From Deltaproteobacteria bacterium (GTDB lineage Bacteria; Desulfobacterota; Desulfuromonadia; Desulfuromonadales; Geopsychrobacteraceae): a stretch of DNA of 64,000 nucleotides. Numbering within the stretch: position 1 is the first letter of the stretch; every line of letters starts with the position of its first letter. The translations under genes and the position numbers were made by a program. The notes under the pieces are model-generated. The model had not been told where the DNA came from and did no database searches. It saw nothing but the letters and a program-made list of their open reading frames with translations. Location: positions 34,283-98,282 of the forward strand of contig JAJRWF010000048.1 in assembly GCA_024276905.1 (NCBI GenBank), written 5' to 3'. Of this stretch, positions 35,037-43,757 are shown piece after piece.

Positions 35037-35453
35037 ATGAAAAACAAACGCTTCGCCATTGTTCTTGACACCCGGCGGTGCATCGACTGTAAGGCATGTA
35101 CCGTGGCCTGTAAGGCAGAAAATGATGTTCCGCTGGGGTCTGAGAACTATCGTAACTGGGTGGGTGAGGAAAAGCTGCGCGGCCGCTATCCAAACCTCGG
35201 ACAAAGCTATACCCCCAGCCAGTGTCAACATTGCGGGAATGCGCCCTGTGCCCATGTTTGCCCGACCGGAGCTACCGAAATCAACCCGGACGGGATCGTA
35301 CATGTTGTGGAAGAAAAGTGCATCGGGTGCAAGTATTGTATGACGGCCTGTCCCTACAACGCGCGCTATTACAACGAAGAGATTGAAGCAGTCGACAAGT
35401 GCACCTTCTGTACCCAGCGAGTTTATACCGGACGCGTGCCAGCTTGTGTTTAA
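35037..35453 (+). CDS. Ferredoxin-like electron-transfer subunit, truncated by an in-frame TAA
   Basis: This is the PsrB/DmsB-type subunit with four [4Fe-4S] clusters: CIDCKACTVACKAEND, CQHCGNAPCAHVCPTG, CIGCKYCMTACPY and CTFCTQRV. Translation stops at TAA (35451-35453) after RVPACV, residue 138. The same frame continues with TCPTKVRVFGDLNDP and ends at 35591, where relatives have PACVETCP. A single GAA to TAA change explains it. Lost residues include the last cluster cysteine. The ATG follows AAGGAG. The product as read is probably non-functional, unless there is readthrough or a sequencing error. Confidence 0.85.
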   Translation: MKNKRFAIVLDTRRCIDCKACTVACKAENDVPLGSENYRNWVGEEKLRGRYPNLGQSYTPSQCQHCGNAPCAHVCPTGATEINPDGIVHVVEEKCIGCKYCMTACPYNARYYNEEIEAVDKCTFCTQRVYTGRVPACV

Positions 35454-35591
35454 ACCTGTCCGACCAAGGTACGGGTTTTTGGTGATCTTAACGATCCTCA
35501 AAGCGAGGTTTCTAAACTGTTGGCTAAATATCCCACGCGGGTTCTTAAAAAATCCCAGGGAACTGAACCGTACCTGTTCTACATCATTTAG
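35454..35591 (+). pseudogene. Detached C-terminal 45 codons of the ferredoxin-like subunit
   Basis: The frame after the TAA reads TCPTKVRVFGDLNDPQSEVS and ends FYII at 35591. It keeps the TCP motif with the expected last cluster Cys and the conserved FGDLNDP segment of PsrB-type subunits. It has no start codon of its own with a ribosome site. The downstream NrfD gene uses AGGAGG at this end. Confidence 0.8.
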
Positions 35592-35602
35592 GAGGCAATC
35601 CA

Positions 35603-36751
35603 ATGACTGTATTAACGCATCGTCCGAGCTTTGGGATCTGGGTGGGACTGTTAGCCATCGGTGTCATCATCGGGATTGTCGGTGTCGGTAATGTGCTGCT
35701 CAACGGGCATTCTGCCGTCTATAATGTGACGCGTGAAATCCCTTGGGGTATCCTGATTGCGACCTACGTTTTCCTGGTGGTTTCAAGCACCGGTCTCTGC
35801 CTTGTCTCAAGCCTCGGGCACGTTTTCGGGATAGAGAAATTTGAATTTATCGGCAAGCGGGCCATCATTCTGGCGATCCTGACCTTGCTTTGCGGATTCG
35901 GTGCTATCGGCATGGAGTTGACTCATCCGATTCGCATGGGTATTTATGCGATTATAAGCCCCAATTTTTCCTCGGCAATCTGGTGGATGGGGACACTATA
36001 CGGTCTCTATCTGGTCCTGCTGTGTGGAGAATTTTATTTCCTGATGAAGGGCATGCACAGAGGTGCTTTTGCCCTGGGGATGATTGGGTTCATTGCGGCG
36101 GTCAGTGCACACTCCAATCTTGGTGCGGTCTTCGGGCTGCTGGAGGCCCGACCTTATTGGCACGGGTCTTTTCTGCCGATTTATTTTATCGTTTCGGCGT
36201 TGGTTTCAGGCGGAGCGATCGTCAGTATGATCGTTTATTTCAACCATAAGGCGAGCGGGGAACCCATGCCGCAGAGGTACGAGGATTTCATGGCGACCCT
36301 TGGTAAGTTACAGGCACTTTTTTTGATGATTCTGGTTTTCTTTGTTGTCTGGAAAGTTATTCCCGGAATATACGGACATCCTCCCGAGAAATATGAAGCG
36401 ACAGTTGCGGTTCTGAATGGTCCGCTGGCATTCAACTTCTGGTTTTTTGAGGTGCTGCTCGGGCTGGTTATTCCGGTCATACTGCTGCTGAACAAGAAGA
36501 CCCGAACCCCCTACGGGGTCATGATGGCCGGCTTATCATCGACGGTCGGGATTTTCTTTATGCGCTATGATCTGGTTATTGCGGGCCAGCTGGTGAGTAT
36601 GCGTGAAGGAACAGCAGATCTGTTGGGCGGCCTGTTACGGTATTCTCCTTCAATGACTGAAATAGCGATCGTTATTGGGGCTATCAGCACCTGCCTGTTG
36701 CTTTACACTATCGCCGAACGGATGCTGCCGCTGGCCGGACGGGAGCGCTGA
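35603..36751 (+). CDS. NrfD/PsrC-type integral membrane quinol subunit
   Basis: This 382-residue protein has about ten hydrophobic helices, with the NrfD signature GILIATYVFLVVSSTGLCL and paired GAIGMELTHPIRM and WWMGTLYGLYLVLLCGEFY. It should oxidise menaquinol and pass electrons to the iron-sulfur and molybdenum subunits. AGGAGG lies seven bases before the ATG. It is the last gene of the operon, followed by a hairpin at 36779-36813. Confidence 0.9.
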   Translation: MTVLTHRPSFGIWVGLLAIGVIIGIVGVGNVLLNGHSAVYNVTREIPWGILIATYVFLVVSSTGLCLVSSLGHVFGIEKFEFIGKRAIILAILTLLCGFGAIGMELTHPIRMGIYAIISPNFSSAIWWMGTLYGLYLVLLCGEFYFLMKGMHRGAFALGMIGFIAAVSAHSNLGAVFGLLEARPYWHGSFLPIYFIVSALVSGGAIVSMIVYFNHKASGEPMPQRYEDFMATLGKLQALFLMILVFFVVWKVIPGIYGHPPEKYEATVAVLNGPLAFNFWFFEVLLGLVIPVILLLNKKTRTPYGVMMAGLSSTVGIFFMRYDLVIAGQLVSMREGTADLLGGLLRYSPSMTEIAIVIGAISTCLLLYTIAERMLPLAGRER

Positions 36752-36778
36752 GGAAGGAAGCGGACTTCAGGGGATTTC

Positions 36779-36813
36779 CCCACGAATTCGGTGGTAATTG
36801 CCGGATTCGTGGG
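36779..36813. terminator. Hairpin between the NrfD gene and the convergent XRE-cupin gene
   Basis: CCCACGAAT/ATTCGTGGG plus TCGG/CCGG form a 13-bp stem with a nine-base loop. There is no U-tract. Confidence 0.5.
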
Positions 36814-36826
36814 TGCTCAGGTCGGT

Positions 36827-37375
36827 TTAAAACGATGGTGGAGTGCAGGCACTGACAATTTCACAGCGGTCTTTGCCGGTGTTGCGAAACCGGTGCGGCA
36901 GTCGGCTGTCAAAGGAATAGGCATCGCCAGCACCCAGGATAAACGTCTGGCCACCGACTGTCAGTTCAATCTGGCCACGGACCACGATACCGCCCTCCTC
37001 GGATTCGTGTCGCAGCATCTCCTTGCCGCTGTCGGCGCCGGGTTCGATCCGCTCATGGATGATCTGCATCGCTTTGCCCTTGAGGTTCGATCCAACCTGG
37101 CGAAAAGAAAATCCTTGTCCACCGATTTCTTGCAGTTCGTCGGCCCGGTAAACAATCTTGTCCTGAACGGGGGTGCCGAAAGTAAAAAACTCGGTGAGGG
37201 ACATGGGGATTCCATCGAGGATTTTTTTAAGGGTTGCGACCGAGGGGCTGCTGTGGTTTTGCTCGATCATGGAGATAATGCCATTGGTGACATCGGCTCG
37301 CCTGGCCAGGGCACGTTGAGAAAGACCGTAGAGTTCGCGAATGGTTCGTAGTCGCTCACCAATATTGATATCCAT
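36827..37375 (-). CDS. XRE-family regulator with cupin domain (PuuR-like)
   Basis: This 182-residue protein has an N-terminal helix-turn-helix (IGERLRTIRELYGLSQRALA, TNGIISMIEQNHSSPSV) and a C-terminal cupin (HESEEGGIVVRGQIELTVGG, GAGDAYSFDSRLPHRFRN). This is the layout of PuuR and similar repressors of amine, amino-acid or polyol use. It sits beside the RutR-like gene at the edge of the pyrimidine cluster and may co-regulate it; a role at the Psr-like operon is also possible. Confidence 0.88.
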   Translation of the reverse strand: MDINIGERLRTIRELYGLSQRALARRADVTNGIISMIEQNHSSPSVATLKKILDGIPMSLTEFFTFGTPVQDKIVYRADELQEIGGQGFSFRQVGSNLKGKAMQIIHERIEPGADSGKEMLRHESEEGGIVVRGQIELTVGGQTFILGAGDAYSFDSRLPHRFRNTGKDRCEIVSACTPPSF

Positions 37376-37435
37376 AATAAATTTCCTCTGAATTCCGGCG
37401 GGAAAGGGGGCGATTCTGAATGGCTTGACAGCCTT

Positions 37436-38065
37436 CTAGTTTTTTATTCCAATCCCTTTCAGGATTACGTGAGTGACAAATTTAGCCGCATCCTCAAAAT
37501 CTGAGGCCTCGAGTTTTGATCTGCCCAGGACAATTTCAATCTGCGAAGAGAAGTCAGCGTAGGTCTGGGTCGCGGCCCAGATCATAAAAAACAGGTGAGC
37601 CGGGTCGATCGGGTCCATCTGCCCTTCGGCAATCCAGACGTTTACCAGTTTTAAATCCGCTTCGAGATGTTGGAGCAGCCGTGCCTTCAGCTCGTTCGAT
37701 AGGTGTGGAGCGCCGCTGATGATTTCATTGGCGTAAACCTTAGAGCCGTTCGGTCGTGTTCTCGAAAATTCGATCTTGCCACGAATATAGTGTTCCAACT
37801 TGGTTGCGGGGTCTTTTCCCGGTTGATCAAGCAGGGCCATGAACTCCAGCCAGTTATCCAGAACACTTTCGAGAACTTTTTGATAGAGCAGTTTTTTTGA
37901 CGGGAAATAATAGAGCAGGTTTTGTTTCGACAGCCCGGCACGTTCCGCAATCAACTCCAGGGGGGCGCCGTTATAGCCGTGCTGGGCAAAAATTTCTTCA
38001 GCGGCACTCAGGATATGAAGCTCATTGTGTTGCCTCTTGGTCTCTTTTGTGCCGTTCCTGATCAT
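37436..38065 (-). CDS. TetR-family regulator, RutR-like
   Basis: This 209-residue protein has a TetR N-terminal helix-turn-helix (AAEEIFAQHGYNGAPLELIAERAG, KQNLLYYFPSKKLLYQKV). The C-terminal core resembles RutR, the uracil-sensing regulator of pyrimidine use: EIISGAPHLSNELKARL, PIDPAHLFFMIWAATQTYADF. It lies divergently upstream of a pyrimidine permease and degradation operon. An operator-like dyad at 38384-38405 overlaps the promoter -10, implying repression relieved by uracil or thymine. Confidence 0.9.
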   Translation of the reverse strand: MIRNGTKETKRQHNELHILSAAEEIFAQHGYNGAPLELIAERAGLSKQNLLYYFPSKKLLYQKVLESVLDNWLEFMALLDQPGKDPATKLEHYIRGKIEFSRTRPNGSKVYANEIISGAPHLSNELKARLLQHLEADLKLVNVWIAEGQMDPIDPAHLFFMIWAATQTYADFSSQIEIVLGRSKLEASDFEDAAKFVTHVILKGIGIKN

Positions 38066-38328
38066 CAGTAAATCCCGTTGTGCCTTATTTTGGAGAGGGG
38101 CCCGTTCGTGTTTTGCCGCTTTGCGGACTCTGGAGTAATAACATCGTTCGGCATTTTTGGCGATACCTTAAACATTTGCCGGGCCAAAGATCGTTCAGCT
38201 GTTGAAAATTATAAACGATTCTTCAGTTAAACTCACTATAAAATTATCGATATTCTTGGCATAAGATGGGCGTTTTCTTATCAAGTGGCGGAGGAAAACC
38301 CTTTGCTGTGGTTGTTTTGCGGGGGTAC

Positions 38329-38360
38329 ACTTATTTTTTACCAAAAGGTAAAAAATAAGT
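38329..38360. repeat. 32-bp perfect palindrome abutting the -35 of the pyrimidine promoter
   Basis: ACTTATTTTTTACC and GGTAAAAAATAAGT are perfect complements around AAAA. The right arm ends at the first base of the TTGACA -35. It could be an operator for one of the two local regulators or a terminator of upstream rightward RNA. Confidence 0.65.
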
Positions 38361-38405
38361 TGACACTGTTCCTTGTCCGCTCTATTTATTGACCGAACGA
38401 TAAAT
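38360..38405 (+). promoter_or_regulatory. Sigma70 promoter with overlapping operator-like dyad
   Basis: TTGACA (38360-38365) and TATTTA (38383-38388) are 17 bases apart. ATTTAT...ATAAAT (38384-38405) with a central pseudo-symmetric TGACCGAACG overlaps the -10, as expected for a TetR-type repressor. RutR in E. coli prefers TTGACC half-sites; a TTGACC occurs here at 38389-38394. Confidence 0.6.
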
Positions 38406-38622
38406 CAAACATTGTTATTAATGGGCCATTGTGTGATCTGACCTCATCGGCTCTTTCAGGGTTGGCGGTGGTGGCTGTATTTGCGGAATAGACTAAGAAC
38501 GAAAGATTTCGCTGGTCTTTTACCACTGTCGTGGCGGCAGATCCATTCCCGCCGGAGCTTTGAGCTACATCCCCTCTTTCACAGGGAAGGAGGGTCGGCT
38601 TTGATTGCTAACTTGAGTTGCT

Positions 38623-40146
38623 ATGGAGGAACAAATGTCTGATCGAAGGCCTGATAATGCGCCATCAAAGATCGTCCAGGCAGGAGAATTTTTTGAACTG
38701 GAAGCGGGTCAGGATGTTACTGACAGCCCCCTCTACAATGAGGACATTGCCCCGGCCAAAATCGAGGAACGGAGCTGGAATACCTGGAACGTCGCGGCCC
38801 TCTGGGTCGGTATGGCGATCTGCGTGCCGACGTACACTTTGGGCGGCGTATTGACCGCTTATTTCGGTCTGAGTGTGGTTGAGGCGCTGCTCGCCATCTT
38901 CCTGGCTAACGTGATCGTACTGATTCCCCTTACCCTCAATGCTTTTCCCGGGACAAAATACGGAATCCCGTTTCCGGTCCTTCTGCGCTCTTCCTTCGGT
39001 CTGATCGGCTCCAATGTCCCGGCATTGGTCCGGGCATTGATTTCCTGCGGTTGGTTCGGCATTCAGACCATGTTCGGCGGCATGGCGATTCACCTGCTCT
39101 TCTCGGCACTCTCCAGTGGCTGGGCGAGCCTTGGTAATACTGGTATCGTCATCGGGTTCTTTATTTTCTGGACACTGAATATCTATGTGGTCATCCGGGG
39201 TGCGAATTCGATCAAACTGCTGGAGACCCTGGCCGCGCCCATGCTGCTGGCGGTTGGTGTCGGTCTGATTTTCTGGGCGGCACCGCAGACCGATCTGAGT
39301 GCGGTATTGAATACCCCGGCCAATCGACCTGAAGGGGCTTCGGTATGGAGCTATTTCTTCGGCGGGTTAACGGCGATGGTCGGCTTCTGGGCCACGCTTT
39401 CTCTCAATATCCCTGATTTCAGTCGCTATGTGAAATCGCAGAAAGATCAGATTGTCGGCCAGATCATCGGGCTGCCCTTGACCATGCTGCTGTTTGCTTC
39501 GCTGGGAGTTATCCTGACTGCAGCGTCAAAGACCCTGGTTGGTGAAACGGTAGCCGACCCGATCAGCCTGATCGGTAAAATTGACAGTCCTTTCTGGGTT
39601 GTTGTTTCGATGATTATCATCATTATTGCCACGATCTCCACCAATACCGCAGCCAATATTGTTTCCCCCACCAATGACTTCCAGAATGTTTTTCCGAAAT
39701 TGATCAATTCCAAGCGTGGGACCCTGCTGACCGGGTTGGTCGGGATTCTGCTGATGAGCTGGGAGTTGTTGATCAAGCTGGGTTGGGTTGTTTCGGATGT
39801 CAGCGTGGAGAGTATGTATTCCAACTGGTTGCTCGCTTACTCAAGTTTGCTCGGTCCGATTGCCGGAATCATGATTGTTGACTATTTCCTGGTGCGCAAA
39901 CAGGAGCTTGACCTGATCAGCCTGTACAAGAAGGGCGGTGTCTATCCATCCTTTAATCCTGCCGGGCTGATCGCGTTTTTCGTTCCGGTTGCCCTGACAG
40001 TGTTATCCATGAAGGTCGATGGGTTGAGTTGGTTCTACAGTTACGGTTGGTTCACCGGTTCGGCATTAGGTGGTGTCATTTATTACTTTGCGGCTTCGCA
40101 GTTGGGTACCGGGAAGCTTCCGGCTGCTGAATCTCAGGAGTGTTGA
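38623..40146 (+). CDS. NCS1-family nucleobase permease
   Basis: This is a 507-residue transporter with 12 predicted helices. NCS1 motifs: WNTWNVAALWVGMAICVPTY, GIPFPVLLRSSFG and the NIPDFSRYVKSQKDQ segment. It should import uracil, thymine, dihydropyrimidines or hydantoins. The start at 38623 and an ATG 12 bases later are both possible; the latter follows GGAGGA in GCTATGGAGGAAC. It is the first gene of the pyrimidine locus. Confidence 0.9.
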   Translation: MEEQMSDRRPDNAPSKIVQAGEFFELEAGQDVTDSPLYNEDIAPAKIEERSWNTWNVAALWVGMAICVPTYTLGGVLTAYFGLSVVEALLAIFLANVIVLIPLTLNAFPGTKYGIPFPVLLRSSFGLIGSNVPALVRALISCGWFGIQTMFGGMAIHLLFSALSSGWASLGNTGIVIGFFIFWTLNIYVVIRGANSIKLLETLAAPMLLAVGVGLIFWAAPQTDLSAVLNTPANRPEGASVWSYFFGGLTAMVGFWATLSLNIPDFSRYVKSQKDQIVGQIIGLPLTMLLFASLGVILTAASKTLVGETVADPISLIGKIDSPFWVVVSMIIIIIATISTNTAANIVSPTNDFQNVFPKLINSKRGTLLTGLVGILLMSWELLIKLGWVVSDVSVESMYSNWLLAYSSLLGPIAGIMIVDYFLVRKQELDLISLYKKGGVYPSFNPAGLIAFFVPVALTVLSMKVDGLSWFYSYGWFTGSALGGVIYYFAASQLGTGKLPAAESQEC

Positions 40147-40229
40147 CGGCTGTTTTTATACGGTAACCCGGTCACGGGAATTGTCCTGTGGCTGGATTTT
40201 AATGGATTAAAAGTACAGGAGGAAAAAAG

Positions 40230-40982
40230 ATGTATCACGCACTGATTAACAATCTCACCCGCCTGATTCTGGCGCTTATTGCCCTGGGTTTCTTGGCGGC
40301 CCCTGCTCTGGCCGGTTCGGCCACCTGGAGTACGACCAATATCCAGTACCTGTACGGGAGCAATTTTGAATTGGGGGACAAGGCCCGTTCGACCATTACC
40401 GTGGAACATGCGAACAACTGGAAGTATGGAGACAATTTCTTTTTCGTAGATATCACCAATCCGGAACGCGACGGGAATCAGACTAAAACCGATGCCTACG
40501 TGGAGTTTTCTCCCCGCTTCAGCCTGAACAAAATCCTGAACAAGGATCTGTCTTTCGGCCCGATCAGCGAGGTGTTGATCGCCACCGGTCTGGAAATGGG
40601 TGACGGCTTTCACAATTACACCTATGGCCTCGGACTCAGCCTCAAGGTGCCGAAATTCGCTTTTGTCCAACTGAACTTCTATGTTCGTGATAACCCGCAG
40701 CAGAGTGGCACTACCTACCAGATTACCCCGGCCTGGCGGATGCCGTTCTCCATTGGATCGGCCGATTTCGTTTTCAAGGGGTTTGCTGATATTGCCGGTT
40801 CTGAAGGAACGACAAAGTTCAATATCGATTTCCAGCCGGTGCTGCTGCTGGATCTCGGTAAGTTCGCCGGAGCGCCGAAGCAGTTCTATGGTGGTGTTGA
40901 ATACATCTACTGGCACAATAAGTTCGGTGTTGATGGCGTTGATGAGTATGCGCCACAGGCTATGCTGGAATGGTTGTTCTAG
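40230..40982 (+). CDS. Outer-membrane nucleoside-specific channel (Tsx/OmpK-like)
   Basis: This 250-residue protein has a signal peptide (about 1-30, ending PALAGS), then a beta-barrel with TTNIQYLYGSNFELG, FVDITNPERDG and a C-terminal MLEWLF ending in Phe, as in outer-membrane barrels. The Tsx family transports nucleosides and nucleobases. Its place between the NCS1 permease and preT supports outer-membrane uptake of pyrimidine sources. AGGAGG precedes the ATG. Confidence 0.85.
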   Translation: MYHALINNLTRLILALIALGFLAAPALAGSATWSTTNIQYLYGSNFELGDKARSTITVEHANNWKYGDNFFFVDITNPERDGNQTKTDAYVEFSPRFSLNKILNKDLSFGPISEVLIATGLEMGDGFHNYTYGLGLSLKVPKFAFVQLNFYVRDNPQQSGTTYQITPAWRMPFSIGSADFVFKGFADIAGSEGTTKFNIDFQPVLLLDLGKFAGAPKQFYGGVEYIYWHNKFGVDGVDEYAPQAMLEWLF

Positions 40983-40993
40983 AGTGACATACG

Positions 40994-41017
40994 CCCCCTC
41001 CCGACGCCGGGAGGGGG
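40994..41017 (+). repeat. G/C-rich hairpin between the channel gene and preT
   Basis: CCCCCTCCC (40994-41002) pairs perfectly with GGGAGGGGG (41009-41017), with a small loop. There is no U-tract. It may be an mRNA-stability element or weak attenuator inside the locus. Confidence 0.5.
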
Positions 41018-41108
41018 GCACGCTTGTTTCGAGAAACGGCTGCCGGGAAATTTTCAGAAGAAGCCAAAAGGTCAGCCACGGCTTGGACCCAGTCAGGGAG
41101 TGTTGTAC

Positions 41109-42446
41109 GTGAATAAATCCGCCAGTTTTAAAAGCATGACAAAAGGCTTCGGTCTGGATCAGGCCATGGCCGAGGCCGAGCGTTGTCTCCTTTGTTACGA
41201 TGCCCCCTGTTCCAAGGGCTGTCCTGCCGCGACCGACCCGGGAACATTTATCCGCAAACTGCGGCTCAAAAATATTACCGGAGCCATCCGGACGATCAAG
41301 GAAAACAATATTCTTGGAGGGGCTTGCGGGGTGCTCTGCCCCACTTCAAGGCTCTGTGAAAAGGAGTGCTGTGCAAGCGGAATTGACCGGCCGATTGAAA
41401 TCGGCAAGATTCAACGGGCTCTGGTCGAACATTCTTGGGCGCGAAATTTTCAGGTTTTTGAAACGCCTGAACTGCGCAAGGGGAAAGTCGCCGTTGTCGG
41501 GTCCGGTCCGGCCGGGCTCAGTTGTGCGGCGGAGTTAGCCCGGGAAGGGTGTCGGGTCACCATTTTAGAGGCACGGCCCGAAGCGGGTGGGGTTATCCGT
41601 TACGGTGTGCCCTCCTACCGGTTTGATCTGGATTTTCTGGCGCGTGAGCTGGCCGATCTCAAGACTCTGGGCGTTGAAATCCAGTGCAATGTTTCCATCG
41701 AAGGACAGGGCGGAGCGGAAAAGCTGCTGCAATCCGGCTACGATGCAGTATTCCTGGCGACCGGGCTCTGGGATACCCTGCGGTTGAAGCCGGACTCCGG
41801 AGAGCTTAAGGGGCTTATCTCTTCGATTGAGTTTCTGGCGTCATTGCGGGATCAACGATTCCAGCAGGTCAGTGAGAGTCTTGCCGGAAAAAGTGTGGCC
41901 GTAGTTGGTGGGGGTTCGGTTGCCATGGATTGCGCCGAGGCGGCAGCAAAGCTTGGCGCCAGAGATGTCAACCTTGTTTATCGGCGGTCCTTTTCCCTGA
42001 TGCCGGCGGAAAAAGAGGAGCGGATAGAGGTTCTGGACGCGGGTGTGCACTTCCATCTGCTGAATCAGCCGGTTGATTTTGTGAGCAATGCGGAGGGGCA
42101 GATTCAGGGGCTGAAGCTTGTGCGGACCCGCTTGGGCGAGCCTGACGCTTCCGGTCGCAGGTCGCCGGAGGCCATCCCGGATTCCTCATGGGTTCTGGAT
42201 GCCGATCTTGTTATCGAGGCGATCGGGAATCAGGCCAGAAGCGAGTCTCCTCACTGGTACCCGAATGTTCAGGTTGATAGCCTAAAACTTATTCAATCTG
42301 ATCCCTCTACCGGTCAGACTTCAGTGGCGGGAATTTTTGCCGGTGGCGATATTGTTCGGGGTCCGGCGCTGGTGGTTGAGGCCGTTCAGGACGGTAAGGT
42401 CGCTGCCAGGGGCATTGTGGAATATCTTGCGGGGAAGGACGTATAA
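41109..42446 (+). CDS. preT: Dihydropyrimidine dehydrogenase subunit PreT (NAD(P)H/FAD, Fe-S)
   Basis: This 445-residue GltD-like subunit has an N-terminal helical Fe-S domain (CLLCYDAPCSKGCPAATD, GVLCPTSRLCEKECC), an FAD-binding fold (VAVVGSGPAGLSCAAELA, GGVIRYGVPSYR) and an NAD(P)-binding fold (SVAVVGGGSVAMDCAEAA). It passes electrons from NAD(P)H to PreA, which reduces uracil or thymine. GTG 41109 follows GGGAG; the earlier in-frame GTG at 41100 is also possible. preA starts three bases after its stop. Confidence 0.92.
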   Translation: MNKSASFKSMTKGFGLDQAMAEAERCLLCYDAPCSKGCPAATDPGTFIRKLRLKNITGAIRTIKENNILGGACGVLCPTSRLCEKECCASGIDRPIEIGKIQRALVEHSWARNFQVFETPELRKGKVAVVGSGPAGLSCAAELAREGCRVTILEARPEAGGVIRYGVPSYRFDLDFLARELADLKTLGVEIQCNVSIEGQGGAEKLLQSGYDAVFLATGLWDTLRLKPDSGELKGLISSIEFLASLRDQRFQQVSESLAGKSVAVVGGGSVAMDCAEAAAKLGARDVNLVYRRSFSLMPAEKEERIEVLDAGVHFHLLNQPVDFVSNAEGQIQGLKLVRTRLGEPDASGRRSPEAIPDSSWVLDADLVIEAIGNQARSESPHWYPNVQVDSLKLIQSDPSTGQTSVAGIFAGGDIVRGPALVVEAVQDGKVAARGIVEYLAGKDV

Positions 42447-42448
42447 TC

Positions 42449-43735
42449 GTGACCAGAAAAAAAATCGATTTATCCGTAGATTTTTGCGGGGTGAAGTTTA
42501 ATAACCCCTTTCTTCTTTCTTCTTCGCCGGTTTCCAACAGTGCCGAGATGGTCGCCAATGCATTTGAGGCCGGCTGGAGCGGTGTGGCTTTTAAGACTTT
42601 AAATTCGGATCGGGTGCGGATTGTTCATCCCTCGCCGCGGATGAACCCTTATCATTATGGCAGCAAGCGTCTGGTTGGTCTGCAGAATGTCGAACAGATC
42701 TCCGATCGGCCCCTGAAAGACAATCTGCTCGATTTTCTCTATCTGAAAAAGAACTACCCGGATCGTGTCATCATCTCCAGCATCATGGGTTTTTCCAACG
42801 AAGAATGGGCGTATCTGGCCAAAGCTTCTGAGGATAACGGGGCCGATATGCTCGAACTGAACTTTTCCTGTCCGCATATGACGGTTGAGGGTTCCGGGCA
42901 TAAGGTGGGTCAGGCCAACCATCTGATCGAGAAATTTACCGAGACGGTCAAAAGGGCGGTTTCAATTCCGGTGCTGGCTAAAATGACGCCGAACATTACC
43001 GACATGACTGAACCTGCTCTTTATGCCAAGCAGGGCGGAGCGGATGGCATTGCCGCGATCAACACCGTCCGCGGGATCTCGCAGATCGGGCTCGATGACT
43101 GGACCGCAAGGCCCAAGGTCGCCGGTATTGGTGCAATCAGCGGGACCTCCGGCCCGGCAGTCAAGCCGATCGGTCTGCGTTTTATCGCGGATCTGGCCAA
43201 GTGCGAGCAGCTGGGCCTGCCTCTTTCGGGGCAGGGTGGTATCGAGACCTGGATCGACGCGCTGGAATACCTGCTGCTGGGTTCTACGACCCTGCAGGTG
43301 ACCACCGGGATCATCCACTATGGTTACCGCATCGTAGAAGATCTGATAGAGGGCCTTTCTGACTACATGGCAGAGCGTAACATTGAGCGGGTTGCCGATC
43401 TGGTCGGAAAAGCACTTCCCACCTTGCAGGAGACCGACAAGTTTGACCTCGATCGTCAGGGTACGGCTCACTACGACGTGGAGCGTTGTGTCGGCTGTGG
43501 GCAGTGTCTGGTGGTCTGTAACGATTCAGCCGGACAGGCCCTTGAATGGGATGCTGAAAAACGTCGTCCGCGTTTGATCGAGGACAAGTGCCTGAGCTGT
43601 ATGGTCTGCAGTTTCGTCTGTCCGGTGACCGACCTGATCACCTACAAAGAGCAGCCCAAAAACTGGCAGCGCCAGGAAACCGAAGTGATGGGCAAGGATC
43701 TGGAGGGTCAGCTCAAGCTGGAAGTGTGCAAGTAA
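42449..43735 (+). CDS. preA: Dihydropyrimidine dehydrogenase subunit PreA
   Basis: This 428-residue protein has a DHODH-like FMN barrel (NPFLLSSSPVSNSAEMV, ELNFSCPHMTVEGSGHK, with the catalytic Cys in NFSCPH) and a C-terminal 2[4Fe-4S] ferredoxin (CVGCGQCLVVCNDS, CLSCMVCSFVCPV). It reduces uracil or thymine to the dihydro form using electrons from PreT. Start codon is GTG. It lies immediately after preT. Confidence 0.95.
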   Translation: MTRKKIDLSVDFCGVKFNNPFLLSSSPVSNSAEMVANAFEAGWSGVAFKTLNSDRVRIVHPSPRMNPYHYGSKRLVGLQNVEQISDRPLKDNLLDFLYLKKNYPDRVIISSIMGFSNEEWAYLAKASEDNGADMLELNFSCPHMTVEGSGHKVGQANHLIEKFTETVKRAVSIPVLAKMTPNITDMTEPALYAKQGGADGIAAINTVRGISQIGLDDWTARPKVAGIGAISGTSGPAVKPIGLRFIADLAKCEQLGLPLSGQGGIETWIDALEYLLLGSTTLQVTTGIIHYGYRIVEDLIEGLSDYMAERNIERVADLVGKALPTLQETDKFDLDRQGTAHYDVERCVGCGQCLVVCNDSAGQALEWDAEKRRPRLIEDKCLSCMVCSFVCPVTDLITYKEQPKNWQRQETEVMGKDLEGQLKLEVCK

Positions 43736-43757
43736 CCGAACCTGAAGGAGACCAGAA

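Larger units (their letters stand above)
38066..38622. other. 557-bp regulatory region of the pyrimidine locus
   Basis: The stretch between the divergent RutR-like gene and the permease has no gene. It holds a 14-base-arm palindrome (38329-38360), a sigma70 promoter (38360-38388) and an operator-like dyad (38384-38405). About 215 bases of untranslated leader then precede the permease. A GG-N10-GC pair at TTGGCATAAGATGGGC (near 38258) weakly resembles a sigma54 site. Confidence 0.6.

Noticed and set aside
38258-38275. TTGGCATAAGATGGGC as a sigma54 promoter for the pyrimidine locus.
   Set aside because: The -12 part is poor, and a near-consensus sigma70 promoter with operators lies downstream.
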